Assembly (NCBI GenBank): GCA_946182825.1
Contig: CAMGZH010000016.1
Location: 1 to 56,937, forward strand
Direction of reading: 5' to 3'
DNA length: 56,937 bases
Source: an uncultured Lachnospiraceae bacterium
Lineage (GTDB): Bacteria; Bacillota; Clostridia; Lachnospirales; Lachnospiraceae
A program made the position numbers and the translations under genes. Below the pieces are notes generated by a model. That model searched no databases and was not told where the DNA came from. It saw only the letters and a list, made by a program, of their open reading frames with translations. How positions within the stretch are numbered: position 1 is the first letter of the stretch; every line of letters starts with the position of its first letter. Positions 16,214 through 23,650 of the stretch are shown one piece after another.

Positions 16214-16774
16214 ATGGATACTCAGAAAATCGAAACTGCCATTACCATGCTTCTTGAAGCTGTGGGAGAAGATCCAAACCGCGAAGGACTGAAAGAGACA
16301 CCGGCCCGGGTTGCCCGGATGTATCAGGAACTTCTCGGCGGTATGCAAAAGGACGGATCCGAACATTTATCCAAGGTCTTTTCTGCCCCGGACAGTGAGA
16401 TCGTTGTGGAGAAGAACATTGAATTCTACTCTCTTTGCGAGCACCACATGCTGCCCTTCTTTGGCAACGTTCACATTGCCTACATTCCCAATGGCAAGGT
16501 GGTGGGCCTCAGCAAAATGGGCCGGCTCGTGGAGGTTTACGCCCGCCGGCTTCAGATCCAGGAACGTATGACAGGACAGATCGCCGATGAGCTCGAAAAG
16601 GCTCTGGATGCCAAGGGTGTCCTTGTGGTGGTGGAAGCAGAGCATCTCTGCATGACCATGCGAGGAATCAAAAAGCGCGGCGCCAAGACGGTTTCCTATG
16701 CCAGCCGGGGTGTTTTCCGTGAAGACAGCGCCCGGAAGCAGGAGGCTTTGGCTTTGATGGGAGTTACCGGATGA
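16214..16774 (+). CDS. folE: GTP cyclohydrolase I FolE
   Basis: A 186-residue enzyme that converts GTP to 7,8-dihydroneopterin triphosphate, first step of folate synthesis. The catalytic zinc ligands are C75 and H78 ([12 protein letters not shown]) and C146 ([11 protein letters not shown]); the GTP-binding run around [17 protein letters not shown] is intact. Start ATG 16214 is six bases after AGGAG; an ATG at 16208 is too close to it. The gene leads an operon with the HD protein (4-base overlap), folP and folB-folK, controlled by the THF riboswitch. Confidence 0.96.
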   Translation: MDTQKIETAITMLLEAVGEDPNREGLKETPARVARMYQELLGGMQKDGSEHLSKVFSAPDSEIVVEKNIEFYSLCEHHMLPFFGNVHIAYIPNGKVVGLSKMGRLVEVYARRLQIQERMTGQIADELEKALDAKGVLVVVEAEHLCMTMRGIKKRGAKTVSYASRGVFREDSARKQEALALMGVTG

Positions 16775-17298
16775 GCGACCGCTACCAGAAGATCCTGACC
16801 GATCCCCTCTTCCTCTCAGAACTGGAGAAAATCCGCTTCTACGAGAAGGAGCGAATCTACTGTGGCCATGACATTCACCATCTCCTGGATGTTGCCAGGG
16901 TCACCTACATTTCTGTCCTGGAGCAGAGACAGACCGACCCTCTGGCCTTTGGCGGACAGGATCTCTACGAACTGAAAGACATCATCTACGCCGCGGCCCT
17001 TCTTCACGATATCGGCCGGGGCAGGGAATACGAAGATCAAACGCCTCATCACGAGGCCTCCTCTGCTCTTGCTTCCCGGATTCTGACGGCCTGCGGTTTT
17101 CCCGCGGAGCAGATTCACCAGATCCGGGCTTTGATCTTGGAACATCGGGGACAAAGGATCACCCCGGCCACCAATGGCCCTGACCTGACCCAGCTTTTTA
17201 AGGAAGCAGACAAAACCTGCCGGCTTTGTTTTATCTGTCCCGCAGCTGACAGCTGTAAGTGGGACGAATCTACAAAAAATCAAACCGTCCGTCGATAA
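16771..17298 (+). CDS. HD-domain phosphohydrolase in the folate operon
   Basis: A 175-residue HD-superfamily protein with metal-ligand pattern H36/H37 ([11 protein letters not shown]), H79-D80 ([10 protein letters not shown]), and H93/H94 (TPHHEASS), then ALILEHRG. The C-terminus has a Cys-rich segment ([16 protein letters not shown]). HD proteins hydrolyse phosphate esters of nucleotides and related compounds. It sits between folE and folP with an overlap to folE, so it is a candidate for the dihydroneopterin triphosphate dephosphorylation step, for which no other enzyme is visible here. That role is inference; a nucleotide house-cleaning role is the alternative. Confidence 0.85.
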   Translation: MSDRYQKILTDPLFLSELEKIRFYEKERIYCGHDIHHLLDVARVTYISVLEQRQTDPLAFGGQDLYELKDIIYAAALLHDIGRGREYEDQTPHHEASSALASRILTACGFPAEQIHQIRALILEHRGQRITPATNGPDLTQLFKEADKTCRLCFICPAADSCKWDESTKNQTVRR

Positions 17299-17340
17299 GC
17301 ATGGACAACATTGACAACATGGGAAAAGGGAGAAAACGTA

Positions 17341-18222
17341 ATGAACATCGGCTCAAGAAATTTTGATTTTACAAACGGCACTTCTTACATCATGGGAATC
17401 TTAAATATCACACCGGATTCCTTCTCAGACGGCGGATCCTACGCCGATCTGGACGCAGTCATCGACAAGGCTGCCCAGATGGAGCGAGACGGAGTGGACA
17501 TCTTTGACGTTGGGGGAGAATCCACAAGACCGGGCTATACCCTGATTTCCTGCGACGAAGAGCTTTCCCGTGTACTTCCGGTCATTGAAGCCTTAAAGGC
17601 AAGATTTGATATTCCAATCTCTGTCGACACCTATAAATACCAGGTCGCTGAACGCGTCCTTGCAGAAGGCGCCGATATGATCAACGATATCTGGGGACTT
17701 GACTATCCGGAAGATCCCCAGCACAACATGGCCCGAGTGGTTGCCGCTTCCAACAAGCCGGTCTGCATCATGCACAACCGCGGAGACATCATGTCTTCTG
17801 CCACCAAGGGTTCTCCTTATCTGAATCTGTCTTCCGATGACCCGAAATACGGCTTTCGGAACCAGCTTCTGGATGACCTGAAAGCCCAGCTGGACATTGC
17901 CTTCGCCGCCGGCATTTCCCGGGAGAATATCATGATCGATCCGGGTGTCGGCTTCGCCAAGGATCTTACCGGCAATGTTTTAGCCATGGCCTATCTTGAA
18001 GATCTAAAGGCCTTTGATCTTCCGATCCTCCTTGGTATCTCAAGAAAGTCCATCATTGGAAAATCCCTGGATCTTCCGGTGGATCAGCGTGAAGAGGCAA
18101 CGGTTGCTTTAAATGTACTCGGTCGCGCCGCCGGCTGCCAGATCTTCCGTGTCCACAATGTTCGCGCAAATAAGCGGGCTTTAGCTATGACCGATGTGAT
18201 TCGCAAAGAAATGGAAGCTTGA
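17341..18222 (+). CDS. folP: Dihydropteroate synthase FolP
   Basis: A 293-residue TIM-barrel enzyme joining 4-aminobenzoate to 6-hydroxymethyl-dihydropterin pyrophosphate; the target of sulfonamides. Signature segments are GILNITPDSFSDGG near the N-terminus, VGGESTRPG, MINDIWG, MIDPGVGFAKD and GISRKSIIG. Start 17341 is used because AAAGGGAG lies nine bases upstream and the protein then starts as in relatives; an ATG ten codons earlier is unlikely. It follows the HD gene by about 40 bp. Confidence 0.96.
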   Translation: MNIGSRNFDFTNGTSYIMGILNITPDSFSDGGSYADLDAVIDKAAQMERDGVDIFDVGGESTRPGYTLISCDEELSRVLPVIEALKARFDIPISVDTYKYQVAERVLAEGADMINDIWGLDYPEDPQHNMARVVAASNKPVCIMHNRGDIMSSATKGSPYLNLSSDDPKYGFRNQLLDDLKAQLDIAFAAGISRENIMIDPGVGFAKDLTGNVLAMAYLEDLKAFDLPILLGISRKSIIGKSLDLPVDQREEATVALNVLGRAAGCQIFRVHNVRANKRALAMTDVIRKEMEA

Positions 18223-18252
18223 CCTTTGACCGGGTCCTGAATGGAGAACACT

Positions 18253-19095
18253 ATGACAGATTCAATTACCATCAACGAACTTGAATGCTTCGGCTATCAC
18301 GGCGTTCTTGCCGAAGAGAAAAAGCTGGGGCAAAAATTCCTTATTACCATGGAATTATCCGTAGATACCTCTCTGGCTGGCGAGACGGATCAATGCGCCG
18401 ATACCGTGGACTATAGCCTGGTATGTACCAAGGTAAAACATCTGGTAGAGACTGAAGTCTACGATCTCATCGAGACCCTTGCCGAGCAGATTGCAAAGCT
18501 TGTTCTCCACACCTTTTCATCCGTTCAGGCAATCACCGTTACCGTGAAAAAACCTTGGGCTCCCATCATGACCTCCGTGGATACGGTATCTGTCCGCATC
18601 ACCCGGGGCTGGCACCGAATCTATTTAGGCGTCGGCTCCAACATCGGAGACTCCAAAGGTACAATTGAAAAGGCCGCCCACCTTCTTTCTCTGAACAAGG
18701 ACATCCGCAATCTTCGTCTGACCTCTCTGATTTCTACTAAACCTTACGGAGTAAAGGATCAGCCGGACTTTGTCAACGGCGCCATCTATCTTGAGACCCT
18801 TCTTGAACCGAAGGCTCTGCTTCGCGTCACCTCCTCCATCGAAAAGGAAATGGGAAGAGAACGCAAGCAACACTGGGGACCTAGAACTCTGGATCTGGAT
18901 ATTCTCTTCTACGACGACCGGATCAGTGACGATCCCCTGCTTCTGCTTCCCCATCCGGAGATCGCAAAGCGGGATTTTGTCCTGATACCGCTGGCAGAGC
19001 TGAATCCCTACCTGATCCATCCCGTCTACCATAAACAAGTGGTGGAACTGCTGGAAGAACTGAAAAAGAAAGAGTCCTACGAGAGGACGCTGTAA
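18253..19095 (+). CDS. folB-folK: FolB-FolK fusion (dihydroneopterin aldolase/HPPK)
   Basis: A 280-residue bifunctional enzyme. The FolB half (about 1-118) has the aldolase pattern ELECFGYHGVLAEEK and KKPWAPI; it cleaves dihydroneopterin. The FolK half (about 120-280) has GVGSNIGDS, TKPYGVKDQPDFVN, RERKQHWGPRTLDLDIL and LPHPEIAKRDF; it transfers pyrophosphate from ATP to 6-hydroxymethyl-dihydropterin. The fusion gives consecutive steps in one chain, as in several Firmicutes. Start 18253 has GGAG upstream; the ATG four codons earlier lacks a site. It closes the folate operon; the first 64-bp hairpin repeat 35 bp downstream may help end the transcript. Confidence 0.95.
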   Translation: MTDSITINELECFGYHGVLAEEKKLGQKFLITMELSVDTSLAGETDQCADTVDYSLVCTKVKHLVETEVYDLIETLAEQIAKLVLHTFSSVQAITVTVKKPWAPIMTSVDTVSVRITRGWHRIYLGVGSNIGDSKGTIEKAAHLLSLNKDIRNLRLTSLISTKPYGVKDQPDFVNGAIYLETLLEPKALLRVTSSIEKEMGRERKQHWGPRTLDLDILFYDDRISDDPLLLLPHPEIAKRDFVLIPLAELNPYLIHPVYHKQVVELLEELKKKESYERTL

Positions 19096-19129
19096 TTCCC
19101 TCTTCGGAGAGATCGGCTTTCTCTTATTT

Positions 19130-19577
19130 CCCCCGGAGATAGCAGTTTTACTGCTTCTCCGGGGGATTCCGACTTCCTCGGCTCTTTCCTTTTCCCCCGG
19201 AGATAGCGGTTTTTCTGCTTCTCCGGGGGATTTTGACTTCCTTGCTTCTTTCCTTTTCCCCCGGAGATAGCGGTTTTGCTGCTTCTCCGGGGGATTCTAG
19301 CTTTTATGGCTCTTTCCTTTTCCCCCGCAGATAGCGGTTTTGCTGCTTCTCCGGGGGATTTTGACTTCCTCGGCTCTTTCCTTTTCCCCCGCAGATAGCA
19401 GTTTTACTGCTTCTCCGGGGGATTTTGACTTCCTCGGCTCTTTCCTTTTCCCCCGGAGATGGTGGTTTTGCTGCTTCTCCGGGGGATTCCGGCTTCCTCG
19501 CCTATTCCTATTTCCCTCGCAGACCGCCCTTTCAAAGCTCTTCCGGGAGAAATACCACTGCCTCATTGCTTACCGGC
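19130..19577. repeat. Seven tandem 64-bp hairpin repeats
   Basis: Units begin at 19130, 19194, 19258, 19322, 19386, 19450 and 19514, a strict 64-bp period. Each has CCCCCGGAGA, an inner AGCRG-TTTT-CTGCT inverted repeat, then TCTCCGGGGG, so the transcript folds into one long hairpin; differences between units mostly keep pairing (for example A-T to G-T). A linker like ATTTTGACTTCCTCGGCTC completes each unit. The seventh copy is degenerate. The same family recurs inverted at 56731-56937. It fills the gap between convergent folB-folK and HAD genes; no gene is seen here. Confidence 0.95.
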
Positions 19578-19642
19578 GACAAACCTCCCCGACACACCAA
19601 ACGCCAGCCAATAGAAAGTAACAGACACTAACAGAAAAAATC

Positions 19643-20431
19643 CTAATCAACCGCTTCAAACAGACCAAGCTTCTCACAGATATTGTAGATCCCGTCCTGA
19701 TCCACCGCATCCGTCACATAATCGGCCTTTGCCTTCAGTTCCGGAATGGCGTTACCCATAGCAACCTTCACCCAGTCATCCACGAACATAGACATATCAT
19801 TCAATGCATCACCAAATACAATGGCATCCCCGTAATCTGCTCCAAAATGGTCCATCATCTGACGGATTCCATAGGCCTTGTCTGCCGGCTCTATAAAGAC
19901 ATATTCCTTCTGAAAACGGCACCACGGCAAATCCTTTAAGCTCTCAATGGACAGCTCGTAAGGATAATAGCAGGCCACATAGGCCTTGTAGATATGGTCA
20001 TAGTCCTTCGGATCCAGCCCCGGAACCACTTTGGTATCCATATAAATATCGTGGGTCGCCTCCTCGAAGCGTTCATCCGGAACGAACCTGACATTCGAAT
20101 TCTCCGGCTGAATTCCCCAGGGAAGATTCTTTTCCTTGCATTCGTTGACGAATGCGATAATCTTATCCTTGTCCAGCGGCCTGATTCCCAGCAGCTTTCT
20201 GTCAATGGTGATTCCATAGCCACCGTCACTGACCATATTGTCAAAGCCAAGCTCTTCCAGAAACGATACTGCAAGTGCCTGGGCTCTTCCCGTGCAGATA
20301 CACAGGAAATGACCGGCCTGCCTTAACTTCTCAAGGGCAATCTTGGTCGACTCCGGTATGTAGGTATTCCCGTATCCACCGGCTGCCAGTGTTCCATCGA
20401 TATCAAAAAACAAATATCTCTTTTTTGCCAT
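19643..20431 (-). CDS. Cof-type HAD-superfamily phosphatase
   Basis: A 262-residue HAD hydrolase of the Cof/IIB type. Motif I is FFDIDGTLA (nucleophile Asp at 10), motif II CICTGRA, a conserved Lys lies in the C2-cap-containing middle, and motif IV is VFGDALNDMSMF. Such enzymes dephosphorylate sugar phosphates or flavin/PLP-type phosphates; specificity is not visible. It lies downstream of the PTS operon, separated by an inverted repeat that looks like that operon's terminator, so it may be independently transcribed. Confidence 0.88.
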   Translation of the reverse strand: MAKKRYLFFDIDGTLAAGGYGNTYIPESTKIALEKLRQAGHFLCICTGRAQALAVSFLEELGFDNMVSDGGYGITIDRKLLGIRPLDKDKIIAFVNECKEKNLPWGIQPENSNVRFVPDERFEEATHDIYMDTKVVPGLDPKDYDHIYKAYVACYYPYELSIESLKDLPWCRFQKEYVFIEPADKAYGIRQMMDHFGADYGDAIVFGDALNDMSMFVDDWVKVAMGNAIPELKAKADYVTDAVDQDGIYNICEKLGLFEAVD

Positions 20432-20481
20432 AAAGCATCCCCTCCATCCTCTATTATATCTTTATCCTCTTCTGAAATATA

Positions 20482-20527
20482 GAAGAGAGGCAGAGAAAAA
20501 GCACCTGTCTTCTCTCTGCCTCTCTTC
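20482..20527 (-). terminator. 15-bp inverted repeat after the PTS operon
   Basis: Arms 20482-20496 and 20513-20527 (GAAGAGAGGCAGAGA and its complement) are perfect. The run after it on the minus strand is only weakly T-rich, so termination may be partial. Confidence 0.55.
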
Positions 20528-20542
20528 CCTTTCGATTCACAT

Positions 20543-20830
20543 CTATGCTGTTTCCAGCAGGTTGAGAATCTTTTCAACATTTCTTCTTCCGTTTCGAATG
20601 GCTATATTGATGCACCATGATGCAAGAACGCCTGCAAGAATCATCAGGATACCAATTGCACCTGTAAAATACCCAAAAGGCTTTTGCGTTGCTGTAAAAC
20701 TGTAATAGCTGACGGCAACTCCCACGGCAGATATGGCTAAGGAATAAGTTCTCCAGCGGGCGATCCGTTTCAGCGCTTTCTCCTGAAGTCTTGCCTCCTG
20801 CAAATGCATGGCTTTTTCCTGACGATTCAT
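20543..20830 (-). CDS. Small two-helix membrane protein at the end of the PTS operon
   Basis: A 95-residue protein not recognised by family. A charged, Arg/Lys-rich N-terminus (1-28, probably cytoplasmic and helical) precedes two hydrophobic segments at about 29-47 and 53-73, then a basic helix (RNGRRNVEKILNLL). It starts 17 bp after the IID gene stop, so it is likely transcribed with the PTS. A role in PTS assembly or membrane anchoring would be a guess. Coding status rests on position, length and a clean membrane pattern. Confidence 0.6.
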   Translation of the reverse strand: MNRQEKAMHLQEARLQEKALKRIARWRTYSLAISAVGVAVSYYSFTATQKPFGYFTGAIGILMILAGVLASWCINIAIRNGRRNVEKILNLLETA

Positions 20831-20847
20831 ATACAGTCCTTTCTTTT

Positions 20848-21684
20848 TTAGTACTTTAAGCCCGGATCGAAGAATCCAACAAGTACACCGAGTAATGCGA
20901 TGACAACCAGAAGAAGCATAACCTTAAGCGGGCTGAGTTTCTTCTTGGCCATGAGCCACCAGCAGAAGAATACTACCAGAGCGGTTAACATTCCCGGGAA
21001 TACAGAATCCAGTTTCTCCTGAAGGACCATGTAAGGCTCTCCATTGGAATTTACCAGCTGGAAGCTTGTCTTTACGCTGATCCAGGTTGCACTTACGGCA
21101 CCGATTACGATTCCACCAAGAGTGGATACAGCCTCACGGATTGCTACACCAACATCACCAACAAGGAACTCAACGGCTTTGGTTCCCATTTCATAACCTT
21201 TTTTATACAGGAACTTCATGCCAAAGTAGGCAAACAGGTTCCAAACGATAATGTAGAAAATTGCTCCAAGAGGTGAACCACCGGTTGACATACCCATTGC
21301 AATACCAAGAAGGATTGGGATTACAGTCCCTACTACCAGGGAATCACCGATTCCGGCAATCGGACCCATGAGTCCGGCACGAAGTCCATTGATTGCCTCT
21401 GCATCAACTTCCTCATTACCATTCGCACGAGCTTCTTCCAGACCCGCTGTAATTCCTACTACTACTGCACCGAGCTGAGGTTCTGTATTGAAAAACGCCC
21501 GGTAGGTGTCCATTGCCTCGGCCTTCTTGTCCTCATCATCATAGAGCTCTTCTACGAGAGGAAGCATAGAACATAAATATCCAAATGTCTGCATATGCTC
21601 CTGAGAGAAGCATGTCAGATTTCCGTAATACCAGTTGTGAAATGACTTAGATAAAGCCTTTTTTGATAACTTCTTTTCAGCCAT
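20848..21684 (-). CDS. PTS mannose/fructose/sorbose-family IID component
   Basis: A 278-residue membrane component of a mannose-family phosphotransferase system, with an N-terminal amphipathic part (KKALSKSFHNWYYGNLTCFSQ), GRR-like GLMGPIAGIGDSLVVGTVIPI signature and C-terminal hydrophobic segments. IIC and IID together form the sugar channel. Start ATG 21684 is chosen because GAGGAGG, located inside the last codons of the IIC gene, serves as its ribosome site; the upstream in-frame ATG overlaps IIC. Substrate is discussed with the neighbouring fructan genes and remains inferred. Confidence 0.93.
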   Translation of the reverse strand: MAEKKLSKKALSKSFHNWYYGNLTCFSQEHMQTFGYLCSMLPLVEELYDDEDKKAEAMDTYRAFFNTEPQLGAVVVGITAGLEEARANGNEEVDAEAINGLRAGLMGPIAGIGDSLVVGTVIPILLGIAMGMSTGGSPLGAIFYIIVWNLFAYFGMKFLYKKGYEMGTKAVEFLVGDVGVAIREAVSTLGGIVIGAVSATWISVKTSFQLVNSNGEPYMVLQEKLDSVFPGMLTALVVFFCWWLMAKKKLSPLKVMLLLVVIALLGVLVGFFDPGLKY

Positions 21685-21685
21685 A

Positions 21686-22537
21686 TTAAATATCCTCCTC
21701 ATCATCGTCGTCTAATGACTGTCCGCCTGCAGCCACTGCCGGCTTCTTGAGCTGAAGCATCTTAAGCTCGAAGATCACAATGGCGAACATGCCTGCAACA
21801 ACTGTTGCACTTACAAGGTTCAGTCCCATAGATGCTGCCAGTGCAAAACCGAACAGATATGGAACGAAGTCCTTTGCGCTACGTACGATCTGCTTAAGAA
21901 GGATCGCAATACCTACGCAAGGAAGAAGTGCACCTACGGTAAAGAGGGTCTTCATTGGAATTCCATCCATTGGAAGTGTCTTCTTGATGGTCTCTACCAC
22001 GTCAGAACCAAGCATACACATGATAACGGTTGGAACAAGTGAGAAAATAATGTGTGAGATCCATGGGAATACCATGTCTACAAGGTAAAGCTTCTTGTAC
22101 TCTCTCTTATCAACCCATTTCCAGCCCATATGCTGCCAGATCAGGTTCATGGTTGCTGTTCCGTAGAATAAAACAGTTCCCACAGTACCTACCATGGTTC
22201 CGAAAGATGTTGCAAGGGCAACACCCTTTGCAGATGCAGGATCCAGTCCGTAAGACTTTACAGCAAGCATTGCCAGTGGAATACCGATGTAGGATACCGC
22301 ACGCACATCAGCGGATACGGTTCCGCCCGGTGTAACCAGTGCGATGTATACGACCTGCATTGCTGCACCGACCATGATTCCGGTTGGAACGTCTCCCAAT
22401 ACCAGTCCACAGATCAATCCACCGATCAATGGTCTTCCTAATGTATAGTTACCAATGGATGTGCCACCTAATCCCGGCATACTTGACAGTGATGCAAACA
22501 GTCCAAGGATAATGGCCTGAAATATACTAATCGTCAT
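21686..22537 (-). CDS. PTS mannose/fructose/sorbose-family IIC component
   Basis: A 283-residue membrane permease with repeated glycine-rich hydrophobic segments (GLFASLSSMPGLGGTSIG, RPLIGGLICGLVLGDVPTGI). It forms the translocation path with IID. The C-terminus is a striking acidic tail SLDDDDEEDI, echoed by the tail of the IIA protein; the tail codons also supply GAGGAGG as ribosome site for IID. Start ATG 22537 has GGGGGAG seven bases upstream; an alternative TTG two codons earlier is unlikely. Confidence 0.93.
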   Translation of the reverse strand: MTISIFQAIILGLFASLSSMPGLGGTSIGNYTLGRPLIGGLICGLVLGDVPTGIMVGAAMQVVYIALVTPGGTVSADVRAVSYIGIPLAMLAVKSYGLDPASAKGVALATSFGTMVGTVGTVLFYGTATMNLIWQHMGWKWVDKREYKKLYLVDMVFPWISHIIFSLVPTVIMCMLGSDVVETIKKTLPMDGIPMKTLFTVGALLPCVGIAILLKQIVRSAKDFVPYLFGFALAASMGLNLVSATVVAGMFAIVIFELKMLQLKKPAVAAGGQSLDDDDEEDI

Positions 22538-22551
22538 ATTCAAACTCCCCC

Positions 22552-23052
22552 CTAGTCATTGAAGCCAAACTGGCCTCTGAATTTTTTCCAGTTACCGATC
22601 GCAGTTTCCTTTAAAAGTGCAAATTCCACATCATAGCCGGCCTTTGCAATCGCCTCTAAAGCCTCGGCCTCTTCCTGTGTGATCGACTGATTGTTGCCAA
22701 GCTTTGTTGTTCCCGGACGATCGTTACAAGGTCCAACGATGACCTCTTTTACGTCGCTTGGGACAAATCCGGCATCCACAAGAATTTTCTTCATATCCAG
22801 CGGATTCTTTGTGATCACAAAATATCTTGTGTCGGAATCCAGTACCTTCTGGCTCTTTTTAATGAACTCATCCACACCCCATACAAATGTCTTCTTGTCG
22901 GAAGCGCTCTTATAAGCTGCCTTCAGCACCGGATTGGAAGCTGCTGCGTCATTAACAGCAATCAACCCATCACATGGGTACTCTAATGACCATCTGGTTA
23001 CAGTCTGTCCGTGAATCATTCTGTCATCGATTCTTACAAATGAAACTGACAT
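22552..23052 (-). CDS. PTS mannose/fructose/sorbose-family IIB component
   Basis: A 166-residue cytoplasmic phosphocarrier. The active histidine is H14 in FVRIDDRMIHGQTVTRW, the hallmark of this IIB family. It receives phosphate from IIA and phosphorylates the sugar as it enters through IIC/IID. Start ATG 23052 has AGAGGAGG upstream. IIA and IIB are separate proteins here, rather than the IIAB fusion of Escherichia coli ManX. Confidence 0.94.
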   Translation of the reverse strand: MSVSFVRIDDRMIHGQTVTRWSLEYPCDGLIAVNDAAASNPVLKAAYKSASDKKTFVWGVDEFIKKSQKVLDSDTRYFVITKNPLDMKKILVDAGFVPSDVKEVIVGPCNDRPGTTKLGNNQSITQEEAEALEAIAKAGYDVEFALLKETAIGNWKKFRGQFGFND

Positions 23053-23093
23053 ATTTCCTCCTCTTTCCTTCGTTGCAGGTTGCAAAACCGCAA

Positions 23094-23525
23094 CTATAAA
23101 TCCTCCTCGTCATCGTCATCGCCGGCCACTTCAAACGGACGGATCTGCTCAATTCCCCCTTCCATGGCATCTTTTAACACCTCATCAAGATCCATGAAAT
23201 CCTTACTCATTACGGTGGTGAGCACCATCGGCAGATTCATTCCACCGATCATTGTCGTCTGATTTAAGATCCCCAGCTCGGCAATCACATTGGCTGTTGT
23301 GGTAAGCGGTGATCCACCAACGATATCCGCGAAAAGGATCAGCTCATCCTCTTCTTTCATTTCCGGAATCTGCTTCTTTAACTCCTCGGCAAAATCGTTG
23401 GATCCCATTCCGTTTTTCAAACCAACAGCAATGACATCATCCCGGTCAGCGCCGGCTAACATGCAGACAGCATTCCGAAGACCCTGTGCAAACTCACCGT
23501 GACTGACTAGCATTACATATTTCAT
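23094..23525 (-). CDS. PTS mannose-family IIA component
   Basis: A 143-residue cytoplasmic phosphocarrier, phosphorylated by HPr on H9 in YVMLVSHGEFAQGL. The fold core (ELILFADIVGGSPLTTTANVI) is intact. The C-terminal GDDDDEEDL tail resembles that of the IIC protein and is not part of the catalytic domain. First gene of the PTS operon; AAGGAGGGG precedes the start. A terminator-like hairpin lies only about 30 bp upstream, see the separate entries. Confidence 0.93.
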   Translation of the reverse strand: MKYVMLVSHGEFAQGLRNAVCMLAGADRDDVIAVGLKNGMGSNDFAEELKKQIPEMKEEDELILFADIVGGSPLTTTANVIAELGILNQTTMIGGMNLPMVLTTVMSKDFMDLDEVLKDAMEGGIEQIRPFEVAGDDDDEEDL

Positions 23526-23557
23526 TTTCGCCCCTCCTTTCTAACTGATATAACTAT

Positions 23558-23581
23558 AAAAAAAATGCCCCATCGGGGCAT
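23558..23581 (-). terminator. Terminator between sensor module and PTS operon
   Basis: ATGCCCC/GGGGCAT stem (23565-23571, 23575-23581) followed on the minus strand by eight Ts (23558-23565). Only about 30 bp separate it from the PTS start and its ribosome site, leaving no room for a full promoter after it. Confidence 0.88.
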
Positions 23582-23609
23582 CTCACAATTGTAATGACGT
23601 CGTTAAGAA

Positions 23610-23640
23610 ATTTGTCACTTGTTCCCATGACAAATGTCAT
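23610..23640 (-). promoter_or_regulatory. Palindromic regulator sites upstream of the PTS operon
   Basis: Inverted repeat ATTTGTCA (23610-23617) and TGACAAAT (23628-23635), plus an overlapping palindrome ATGACAAATGTCAT (23627-23640). On the minus strand a possible -10 (TACAAT) lies downstream near 23588-23593. If so, the PTS leader would contain the terminator, making attenuation possible. The LuxR-type regulator encoded at 24991 is a candidate binder. Confidence 0.55.
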
Positions 23641-23650
23641 TCCTCCGTAT

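Noticed and set aside
19130-19577. CRISPR array
   Set aside because: The whole 64-bp period, including the part between hairpins, is repeated; there are no unique spacers, no leader and no cas genes.
19297-19621. Proline- or phenylalanine-rich proteins encoded in the hairpin array on both strands
   Set aside because: They arise from the repeat itself, have repeated low-complexity sequence and no ribosome sites.
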